This document shows positions 1-5,473 of a DNA stretch of 11,573 nucleotides, piece after piece. The notes beneath the pieces were generated by a model. It made no database searches. It worked only from the letters and a program-made list of their open reading frames with translations, and was not told the origin of the DNA. The first letter of the stretch is position 1, and each line of letters opens with the position of its first letter. The stretch is from CAZAGD01 sp049699975 (lineage in GTDB: Bacteria > Desulfobacterota > SM23-61): positions 1-11,573 of the forward strand of contig JBNAWB010000112.1 in the NCBI GenBank assembly GCA_049699975.1. Reading direction: 5' to 3'. The position numbers were made by a program, and so were the translations under genes.

Positions 1-102
1 AAGCTGTTTAAAAAAATAACTGGCATACCGCCCGGCTGAGTAGTTATACGTGAATTGGGCATTGAATTCAGCAACCAATAATTCTTCAGTCTTCCTTTCC
101 AT
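1..102 (-). CDS. DUF35 / OB-fold acyl-CoA-associated protein, N-terminal fragment (cut by window edge)
   Basis: The minus strand carries an open frame from ATG at 102 to the window edge, giving 34 residues beginning MERKTEELLVAEFNAQF. The Shine-Dalgarno AAGGAGG lies just upstream and overlaps the stop codon of the preceding thiolase-like gene, leaving a 12 nt gap. The segment YSAGRYASYFFKQL resembles the short N-terminal helical region of DUF35 proteins (rubredoxin-like zinc ribbon plus OB fold), typically '(Y/F)..(S/T)AG...S.FF..L'. DUF35 proteins bind thiolase-superfamily enzymes and bridge or channel acyl-CoA intermediates, and they are usually encoded next to them, as here. The zinc-ribbon cysteines and the OB fold lie outside the window, so the call rests on the N-terminus and the context. 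Confidence 0.65.
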   Translation of the reverse strand, partial: MERKTEELLVAEFNAQFTYNYSAGRYASYFFKQL

Positions 103-114
103 GCTTAGGCCTCC

Positions 115-1281
115 TTAAGGAGTATCCGAGAGAATCATTACATCAGACCACCAGCTCCCGCCAAATCCAGTGGCTAATGCCTTTTTAACTTTGGGTACTT
201 GCCTTTTTCCACCTTTCCCCATGACCTGAATAGCTGCTTCTGCTACGCGAATCATTGCGGTAGCCCCGATACAATTAGTAGAAAGAACTCCTCCGGAAGG
301 ATTTACGGGTAGCTCTCCATCCATATAGGTTGCCCCTGAATCAATGAGTTTTCCGCCTTCACCCGGGCCGCAGAAGCCTGCTGCTTCATACCAGGAAAGT
401 TCCGCAAAAGTGCATGGCTCATACAGTTCGGCCACATCCAGGTCTCGCAATGGATCCTTGATACCTGCCATCTTGTAAGCTTCTTCTGTTGCCGAACGTA
501 GGGTACGCAAATTCATGACCATCTCTAAATCTCCACCAAATGGTTGATCATGACGGGTTACTCCCGCAACTACCCATGCGGGTTTCGGGCATATTTTTTG
601 GGCTTTCTCTTCAGAAGCAAAAATCATGGCACACGCCCCATCTGAAGTGGGACACATATCCAGCATCTTGATCGGATAAGCCAACATCTTTGAATTTAAA
701 ACTTGTTCCACGGTAAGCTCCATCTTTAAATGGGCGTGAGGGTTATTAAAAGCATTCTTTCGATTCTTTACCGCAACTTTGGCCGCCTGTTCTTCCGTTA
801 TGCCATATTTATGCATATAAGCCGTGGCCGAAGCAGCGAAGGAGCCAATAGCGCCCGACATAGTGGCTCGCTCCCAAAGAGGATCTGCTTGAAAAATTAA
901 GCCTGCCGTAGTTTCTCCTTCGGACTGTTTCTCCCACCCAATAGTCATCACCGTATCAAACAAACCTGAAGCCACATGATAATACCCCGCTAAGGCTAAA
1001 GAGCTTCCTGTTGTGCCGCCAGTGGTTATTTTCATGCTATGTTTTAAAAATGAACCTGCACCATCAACAGTCCACATCTCCGTGAAAAAAATTCCTTCGA
1101 AATGTTCCATATTGCCGATGATTACGGCGTCTATTTCTTCCATAGTCATTTGGGCATCGTCTAAGCAACGCCGCACGGCCTCATTTATCATTTCCACAAT
1201 ATTTACCTCAGGCCGCCGCGACTTATGATCAGTTTGCCCCGTAGCTACAATAGCTACATTCCTTTTTGATCTGCGGGCCAT
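115..1281 (-). CDS. Thiolase-superfamily protein B (SCP2/archaeal type) lacking the catalytic Cys and His residues
   Basis: This is a 388-residue protein of the SCP2-like thiolase fold, the usual length. Recognisable parts are the 'YMHKYGITEEQ' block (155-165), 'PTSDGACAMI' (211-220), 'GFCGPGEGGK' (302-311) and 'NPSGG' (327-331). The canonical nucleophile motif C-x-S-G aligns with GTTG at 89-92, so Cys is replaced by Gly89. The His of the usual 'VHDxF' loop aligns with Tyr287 (ELYEP), and the His of 'GHPxGA' aligns with Asn336 (TNCIGA). Normal thiolase chemistry is therefore unlikely. It may be a structural partner, an acyl-CoA lyase or aldolase, or a condensing enzyme with other chemistry. 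It follows thiolase-like A by 4 bp, with AAAGGAG inside the end of that gene, and is followed 12 nt later by the DUF35 gene, so all three are probably co-translated subunits of one complex. The superfamily call is firm; the function is not known. Confidence 0.88.
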   Translation of the reverse strand: MARRSKRNVAIVATGQTDHKSRRPEVNIVEMINEAVRRCLDDAQMTMEEIDAVIIGNMEHFEGIFFTEMWTVDGAGSFLKHSMKITTGGTTGSSLALAGYYHVASGLFDTVMTIGWEKQSEGETTAGLIFQADPLWERATMSGAIGSFAASATAYMHKYGITEEQAAKVAVKNRKNAFNNPHAHLKMELTVEQVLNSKMLAYPIKMLDMCPTSDGACAMIFASEEKAQKICPKPAWVVAGVTRHDQPFGGDLEMVMNLRTLRSATEEAYKMAGIKDPLRDLDVAELYEPCTFAELSWYEAAGFCGPGEGGKLIDSGATYMDGELPVNPSGGVLSTNCIGATAMIRVAEAAIQVMGKGGKRQVPKVKKALATGFGGSWWSDVMILSDTP

Positions 1282-1285
1282 ATCC

Positions 1286-2434
1286 CTAAACTCCTTTCTC
1301 TAAAATAAGCACACACTGGGCCTGTCCGCAGGGGCCGCAATGGCCCTGCGCTAAAGCTCGCCGAGCTCCTGGTACCTGATGTTCTCCTGCCTTACCCATG
1401 AGCTGTAAAGCTGCTTCGGCCACACGTATTGCGCCGGCAACGGTAACTGGATTTCCAGAAAGGATTCCGCCGGATGGGTTAACAGGAAGTTCTCCCTCCA
1501 TTTGGGTAATTCCTTTCTCCATCATTTTTCCGGACTCACCCCGGGCCCAAAAGCCCATCTCTTCTAACCAGAGTAATTCTTGATAAGAATAAAATTCGGA
1601 AAGCTCTACCACATCAATTTCTTTTCGCGGATTTTTAATGCCCGCCATGCTGTAAGCTTTTTGGGCTGCCAACCGCAGAGAAGCAGCTTCTGCTAAATCC
1701 CTATCACCTAAATAAAAAGCATCTAAGCGGCTGGCCATGCCGCTAATCCAAACGGGAGTGGATGACCACTTACGAGCCTTGTCCTCATTGGCTAAAATCA
1801 TGGCGCAAGCGCCATCGGTTATGGGGTAGGCATCAAGCTCTTTGAGGGGATCAGCCAGAACTTTAGACTTTAGAACATCGGCGACCGTGATTTTTCCTCC
1901 ACGATGCACTTGGGGATTTTTTCGCCCATTATCTAAGTTTTTCACTACAACTTGGGCGCACTGTTCTTCGGTAATCCCATATTTATGCATATATCTTCGA
2001 GCCTGCATAGCGCAAGTAGATACTTCGTCAAATCCCAAGATTCTTTGGTAAAGCGGGTCGAACATAGCGTTATTTATTATATGCGGTTCCCCTTCGGACA
2101 TTTTGCAGTGCGAAACAAGGAGGCAGGAATCATAACATCCCGACAGGATGCGCAAAGCAGCATAGAATACGGCGAAAATTCCATCCATAGCCACTTTTGA
2201 CTCCGCCCGGAGCACTGAGCCACATGCTTCGCTAACTGTGCGGTTGGAGATAGTCCGTCCATCCCAAAAATCTTGGGAATTAGTAATAATTTGATCCATA
2301 TCGTTAATAGTAAGACCATTCTCTTCTAAGACTTTACTGCAGGCTTCAAATACCATTTCGGGATAACTATCGAAAATTTTGCGCGGCTCATATTTGGTTT
2401 GATATACACCCACAATGCCTACTCGTTCAGCCAT
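1286..2434 (-). CDS. Thiolase-superfamily protein A (SCP2/archaeal type) lacking the catalytic Cys and His residues
   Basis: This is a 382-residue thiolase-fold protein and the first gene of the operon. It is a paralogue of the next gene: the two share 'RYMHKYGITEEQ' (here 147-158), 'ITDGACAMI' (205-213), 'GELPVNPSGG' (314-323) and the AIRVAEAALQLMGKAG helix (335-350). The start ATG is preceded by GGGGGGAG at 5 nt. The expected nucleophile motif C-x-S-G aligns with AMDG at 82-85 (Cys to Ala82). The 'VHDxF' His aligns with Ser279 (ELSEF), and the 'GHP' His aligns with Asn328 (GNP). The C-terminus has a Cys-rich stretch, GHCGPCGQAQC (364-374), at the place of the family's last conserved Gly-rich loop. 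Known thiolases of this branch use the lost residues, so this is either a non-catalytic subunit or an enzyme with different chemistry. It probably forms a heteromer with the second thiolase-like protein and the DUF35 protein. Confidence 0.88.
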   Translation of the reverse strand: MAERVGIVGVYQTKYEPRKIFDSYPEMVFEACSKVLEENGLTINDMDQIITNSQDFWDGRTISNRTVSEACGSVLRAESKVAMDGIFAVFYAALRILSGCYDSCLLVSHCKMSEGEPHIINNAMFDPLYQRILGFDEVSTCAMQARRYMHKYGITEEQCAQVVVKNLDNGRKNPQVHRGGKITVADVLKSKVLADPLKELDAYPITDGACAMILANEDKARKWSSTPVWISGMASRLDAFYLGDRDLAEAASLRLAAQKAYSMAGIKNPRKEIDVVELSEFYSYQELLWLEEMGFWARGESGKMMEKGITQMEGELPVNPSGGILSGNPVTVAGAIRVAEAALQLMGKAGEHQVPGARRALAQGHCGPCGQAQCVLILEKGV

Positions 2435-2469
2435 CGTCTCCCCCCTTTATGACTCTTTAATTCGTCGTC

Positions 2470-2498
2470 ATTTTAGAAAAGAAAGAAAAATATTGCAA
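2470..2498 (-). promoter_or_regulatory. Promoter candidate for the thiolase/DUF35 operon
   Basis: Read on the minus strand, TTGCAA (2498-2493) is followed by exactly 17 bp and then TAAAAT (2475-2470). This is a 4/6 match to the -35 and a 5/6 match to the -10 consensus of the housekeeping sigma factor. A start about 7 bp downstream would give a leader of roughly 28 nt containing the GGGGGGAG ribosome-binding site of the first thiolase-like gene. The call is by pattern only. Confidence 0.5.
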
Positions 2499-2623
2499 GA
2501 AATTTTGAAAATTACCTAATTTGACTGCTTGCAGAAAAAATGTTAAAGAGGAGAAATTAATCCCTTCGCACTTCCCTTTGAAATATGGGAAGAAAGAGGG
2601 GGTAACCACCCCTGCCCTCTTTA

Positions 2624-2767
2624 GAGGCTGCGTCGTAATGTCATCGCGAGGGAGCGTAGCGACCGTGGCGATCTCGTAACACATTGAAATTAAAGAGATG
2701 GCCCCGCTCCCCCGCATTAAGTTCAGGGGCGCTCGCCAGGACAAAATGGAAATGGCGACTCAGTCTC
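2624..2767. repeat. Palindromic MITE/REP-like dispersed repeat, copy 1
   Basis: This 144 bp element shares an ungapped 112 bp core (2632-2743) with a second copy at 5284-5395, same orientation, with 11 mismatches by hand count (about 90% identity). Imperfect terminal inverted repeats bound it: GAGGCTGCGTC (2624-2634) against GACTCAGTCTC (2757-2767). Inside, the GCGAG and GTGGCGATCTC arms pair imperfectly with GAGATGGCCCCGC and GCTCGCC. The 9 bp word CTCTTTAGA stands on both sides (2617-2625 and 2765-2773), a possible target-site duplication, although it overlaps the inverted repeats. It encodes no transposase and would be non-autonomous. Confidence 0.85.
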
Positions 2768-2886
2768 TTTAGATAAAAAGCGCTTTAATAAAAAAAGAAA
2801 TAATGACAGAATGATTAAGAAATAGGCCAATAACAACTTAAGGATTATAATAGAATCAAAATTTGGAAAGAAAAGGAGAATTAATA

Positions 2887-3921
2887 ATGAAAGCTATTCT
2901 AAAAGAAAAAACTGGTAAAGGGGCGGTATTAAAAGAGATTCCCTTACCCAAACCAGGGCCAAAAGAAGTTTTAATTAAAGTGAAGATGGGCGCTATCTGC
3001 GGATCAGACGTCCATATTTACAACTGGACCGAATGGGCGCAAGCAGTAGTGCCCTCTTTGCCGCATATCTTAGGGCATGAATTTGCTGGCGAAATAGTAG
3101 AAGCGGGCAAGGATGTTTCCAATTTAAAGCCCGGAGATCATGTAGCCGGAGAGACGCATATTCCTTGCGACAACTGCTATCTATGCCTTACCGGCCAGCG
3201 GCATATTTGTCAATTCATGAAAGTTTATGGGGTGCATAGTCAAGGAATATTTGCGGAGTATGCTGTTCTTCCTGAACCATGTGCCGTAAAAATCCCCAAA
3301 GAGATCCCGACTGCCGTAGCCACTATGATGGAGCCTTGTGGAGTTGCGGTTCATGGCCTTTCCCAAGGAATTGTTTCCGGAAAAAAACTGACCATTTTTG
3401 GCTGTGGGCCGATTGGGCTTTTTGCTATCCAAGCGGCTGTCGCTTATGGCGCTTCCCGCATATATGCTGTGGACATTAGCGAAAATCGCTTACAGATGGC
3501 TAAATCATTTGGGGCGACGAAAACCTTCCATGCCGAAAAAGACCCCGTAGAAAAAATTATCTTAGAGGAAACAAATGGCTTAGGTGTAGACATGGTCTTA
3601 GAGATTTCTGGGCAACAGAAGGCTTATGACCAGGGATTACGAATTTTGAGAAAAGGGGGAACATTTGTTATTATCGGCGTAGCTGCGAAACCCATCCAAT
3701 TAGAAGTCCCGACAAATATCATGTACAAAGAAGCCAAAATCTTCGGCATAACTGGCCGAGAAATGTATGGCACCTGGTATCAAGTAATTGACCTAATCCA
3801 ATCAGGTAAAGTGGACCTGGAGAAAGTTATTACCCACAGATTGCCGCCTGAAAAATTTGCCGAGGCTTTCCAGGTGGCTATGGAAGCCCAGCATGGAAAA
3901 GTAGCTTTTGTTTTTGAATAG
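2887..3921 (+). CDS. tdh: L-threonine 3-dehydrogenase-like zinc-dependent medium-chain dehydrogenase
   Basis: Tdh oxidises L-threonine to 2-amino-3-oxobutyrate with NAD+ in the cytoplasm. This 344-residue protein has the family's usual length. The catalytic zinc site is Cys38 (AICGSD) with His64-Glu65 (GHE). The structural zinc site is Cys94, Cys97, Cys100 and Cys108. The Rossmann motif is GCGPIG (172-177), with acidic Asp196 fitting NAD(H). Tdh-specific marks are DVHIYNWTEWAQ (41-52), GETHI with His91, and GREMYGTWYQ (290-299). The start is placed at the ATG with GGAG 8 nt upstream; a TTG eight codons earlier at 2863 would lie on top of that ribosome site. The usual partner Kbl (glycine C-acetyltransferase) is not adjacent, so a related polyol or amino-alcohol substrate is possible. 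The gene stands alone, converging on the gene at 4052-4954. Confidence 0.8.
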   Translation: MKAILKEKTGKGAVLKEIPLPKPGPKEVLIKVKMGAICGSDVHIYNWTEWAQAVVPSLPHILGHEFAGEIVEAGKDVSNLKPGDHVAGETHIPCDNCYLCLTGQRHICQFMKVYGVHSQGIFAEYAVLPEPCAVKIPKEIPTAVATMMEPCGVAVHGLSQGIVSGKKLTIFGCGPIGLFAIQAAVAYGASRIYAVDISENRLQMAKSFGATKTFHAEKDPVEKIILEETNGLGVDMVLEISGQQKAYDQGLRILRKGGTFVIIGVAAKPIQLEVPTNIMYKEAKIFGITGREMYGTWYQVIDLIQSGKVDLEKVITHRLPPEKFAEAFQVAMEAQHGKVAFVFE

Positions 3922-4024
3922 GATGCAGATTGGCGCAGATAGTCGCAGATTGAAAACCTTCAATTGAAATTTATGTTGCCTTAATTTCCGCTAATTTGCA
4001 TTAATCTGCGTTTATCTGCGCCTC
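3922..4024. repeat. Inverted array of 10-bp-spaced GCAGAT units between convergent genes
   Basis: GCAGAT occurs at 3925, 3935 and 3945, a strict 10 bp period. The complementary ATCTGC occurs at 4004 and 4014, with weaker units in phase at 3994 (ATTTGC) and 3984 (ATTTCC). The two arms form a large imperfect inverted repeat around TTCAATTGAA (3959-3968). It starts at the dehydrogenase stop codon and ends about 27 bp before the end of the convergent gene, so its transcript would fold from either strand. It may serve as a bidirectional terminator or mRNA 3' end structure. No T-tract typical of an intrinsic terminator follows. Confidence 0.75.
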
Positions 4025-4051
4025 CAATAATTATCCATGATTATCTATTTC

Positions 4052-4954
4052 CTAAATATTCTTCCCTCTAACTTCCACTCCCAAAAGTTTTTCCCATACT
4101 TTAATCATGGCTCCTTTATTCTCTCTGCCCAAACCTTGCTCCAAAGCCATTTGGTAAGTCATCGTGGCTGCCGCCGTCACCGGCAGAGGAATGCGGTTAA
4201 GACTGCTTATTTCTGCTACATGAACCATGTCCTTATAAGCATCAGCTAAAGGATAGCCTGGACCGAAATCTCTCTTTAAGATCAAGGGACCAAAATTTTC
4301 TAAGGCAAAACACTGCCCTGTGCCCGTGCGCGCTACCGTAATAGTCTGTTCGGGATCCAAGTTCATCTTTACGGCCAGAGGCAGGAGCTCCGCTATAGCG
4401 GCGCAATGAATATTGAACATAATTTGGTTTATCAACTTCATCATCTGCCCATTCCCCGATGGACCAGCATAAATAATAATATTACCCATGGCCTCCAAGA
4501 CAGGTCTTATTTTTTGAAAAGCTGTTTCCTCTCCGCCCACCATTATTGTAAGCGTCCCGGCTTTAGCCCGAGCCTCCATTCCAGAAACAGGAGCATCTAA
4601 AAAGTTGACGCCTTTTTCCTTTAGCTTTTCGGCAAATTCTCTGGTCTTTAGAGGATGGATAGTTCCGCAATCGATTACCATCTGGCCAGCTTTGAGAACC
4701 TCGGCCATCCCTTCTTGGCCGAATAATACCTCTTCTACCGCGTAGGTATCGGGCAAGCAAAAGATTACCCAGTCAACTGATTTAGCTAACTCTTTAATCG
4801 TTGGGCATGCTTTTCCTCCCTGAGCGGTCATTTCGGCGATCACCTCTTTGCGGCGGGCATAAAAATGAAGCGGAAAACCGGCTTTTATTACATTTAAAGC
4901 CATCCACTTGCCCATGGTTCCTAAACCTATAAAGCCAATAGCGGGTTTATTCAT
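4052..4954 (-). CDS. 3-hydroxyisobutyrate dehydrogenase-family (beta-hydroxyacid) oxidoreductase
   Basis: This is a 300-residue NAD(P)-dependent beta-hydroxyacid dehydrogenase, the standard length. In order it shows the dinucleotide loop GLGTMG (10-15), the substrate-binding motif DAPVSG (120-125 region), and the catalytic-lysine motif GNGQMMK with Lys173. The end of beta strand 2 reads YARRK (32-36); basic residues there favour NADP(H) over NAD(H). Substrates in the family include 3-hydroxyisobutyrate, 3-hydroxypropionate, tartronate semialdehyde, succinic semialdehyde and glyoxylate; the sequence does not decide between them. The start is ATG at 4954, with GGAGGG 5 nt upstream. A longer frame reaching 5005 would swallow the promoter's -10 box and is rejected. 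A divergent class III aminotransferase lies across the intergenic region, which fits a transaminase/semialdehyde-reductase pair. Confidence 0.87.
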   Translation of the reverse strand: MNKPAIGFIGLGTMGKWMALNVIKAGFPLHFYARRKEVIAEMTAQGGKACPTIKELAKSVDWVIFCLPDTYAVEEVLFGQEGMAEVLKAGQMVIDCGTIHPLKTREFAEKLKEKGVNFLDAPVSGMEARAKAGTLTIMVGGEETAFQKIRPVLEAMGNIIIYAGPSGNGQMMKLINQIMFNIHCAAIAELLPLAVKMNLDPEQTITVARTGTGQCFALENFGPLILKRDFGPGYPLADAYKDMVHVAEISSLNRIPLPVTAAATMTYQMALEQGLGRENKGAMIKVWEKLLGVEVRGKNI

Positions 4955-4983
4955 CAAGCCCTCCATTTTTTGAATTTTTGCTG

Positions 4984-5012
4984 AGTATAAAATTTTTGCC
5001 TGCACTTTGCAA
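4984..5012 (-). promoter_or_regulatory. Promoter candidate for the beta-hydroxyacid dehydrogenase
   Basis: On the minus strand TTGCAA (5012-5007) is followed by 17 bp and TATACT (4989-4984), 4/6 and 5/6 matches to the housekeeping consensus. The predicted start near 4977 leaves a leader of about 23 nt containing GGAGGG before ATG 4954. This supports the shorter start choice for that gene. Confidence 0.6.
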
Positions 5013-5200
5013 TATTTCTAAATCCGGACCGTAAGTCACTTTTAAAATTCCTAACTAATTCATTAATAATTTTGCATTCCGCTCCTTTAAATATTGGGCT
5101 ATAATTTGACTTGATGCGGGCTAAGAAAGGAGCATTTTGCTCATTAAATCAAGCGTGGGAAAAAGGTGATTTATATAGTCGATGACTTTGGACCTATCAA

Positions 5201-5229
5201 TTGAGTAGAAAAAGATATAGTTCTATAAA
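5201..5229 (+). promoter_or_regulatory. Promoter candidate for the aminotransferase
   Basis: TTGAGT (5201-5206), then 17 bp, then TATAAA (5224-5229): 4/6 and 5/6 matches to the housekeeping consensus with ideal spacing. If used, transcription starts near 5236 and gives a leader of about 240 nt that contains the whole repeat at 5274-5419 before the aminotransferase ATG. No better candidate lies between the repeat and the gene; TTGACA at 5441 has no -10 box at the right distance. Confidence 0.45.
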
Positions 5230-5273
5230 AAACAGATCTGGCCCAGATGGAACCAAAAAACCCTCCCCTCTTC

Positions 5274-5419
5274 GAGATACTATGTCGTAAGGTCATCGCG
5301 AGGAAGCATAGCGACCGTGGCGATCTCGTAACGCATTGAAATTAAAGAGATGGCCACGCTCCCCCGCATCAAGTGCGGGGTCGCTCGCCATGACGAAAAA
5401 GGCGTTGGGACACAATCTC
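5274..5419. repeat. Palindromic MITE/REP-like dispersed repeat, copy 2
   Basis: This is the second copy of the element at 2624-2767, same orientation. The outer ends GAGATACTATGTC (5274-5286) and GACACAATCTC (5409-5419) are imperfect inverted repeats, as are GTCATCGCGAG (5292-5302) and CTCGCCATGAC (5384-5394). The right arm holds a clean inner hairpin, CCCCGCA (5362-5368) with TGCGGGG (5374-5380), which is decayed in copy 1. No direct repeat was found flanking this copy. The next nearest sequence pair, CCCTCCCCTC (5261-5270) and GGGAGAGGG (5422-5430), is roughly complementary and extends the palindrome. Confidence 0.85.
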
Positions 5420-5473
5420 AAGGGAGAGGGTGAATGATTTTTGACAATACGAGGGAAAGAGAGGTGGCGCTAC

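Larger units (their letters stand above)
2435..2886. other. Divergent intergenic region (452 bp) between thiolase operon and dehydrogenase
   Basis: No convincing gene lies here. The region contains the minus-strand promoter candidate at 2470-2498 and a 144 bp palindromic repeat at 2624-2767. A perfect 10 bp palindrome, AAAGCGCTTT (2777-2786), could be a regulator site. A TATAAT at 2846-2851 lies 35 bp upstream of the dehydrogenase start codon, in a good place for its promoter, but has no clear -35 box. An open frame on the minus strand (2457-2744) runs through the repeat; it has no family resemblance and no good start, so it is not called. Confidence 0.6.
4955..5473. other. Divergent intergenic region (519 bp) between dehydrogenase and aminotransferase
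   Basis: No gene is supported. It holds the minus-strand promoter at 4984-5012, the plus-strand promoter candidate at 5201-5229 and the repeat at 5274-5419. Between the promoters is a nested inverted repeat: CTTGAT (5110-5115) pairs with ATCAAG (5148-5153), and inside it a small hairpin pairs GAGCA (5130-5134) with TGCTC (5138-5142). A TATAAT at 5100-5105 lacks a suitable -35 box. Short frames here have no convincing ribosome site. Confidence 0.55.

Noticed and set aside
2457..2744. 95-codon minus-strand open frame overlapping the palindromic repeat
   Set aside because: Most of it is the repeat read in one frame. It has no family resemblance, a poor ribosome site and low-complexity ends; such frames recur wherever the repeat occurs.
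2624..2767. CRISPR or insertion-sequence interpretation of the repeat pair
   Set aside because: Two copies 2.6 kb apart with no regular spacers and no transposase gene; a non-autonomous dispersed repeat fits better.
5137..5206. Short frames after AAAGGAG (TTG at 5137) and GGTG (ATG at 5182) as possible leader peptides
   Set aside because: They encode only 8-10 residues, the ribosome-site spacing is wrong (about 4 or 13 nt), and there is no attenuator-like codon run.
5441..5473. TTGACA at 5441 as a -35 box, and TTG 5441 as the aminotransferase start
   Set aside because: There is no -10 at 16-18 bp, and the ribosome site AGAGGTGG fits ATG 5474 better.
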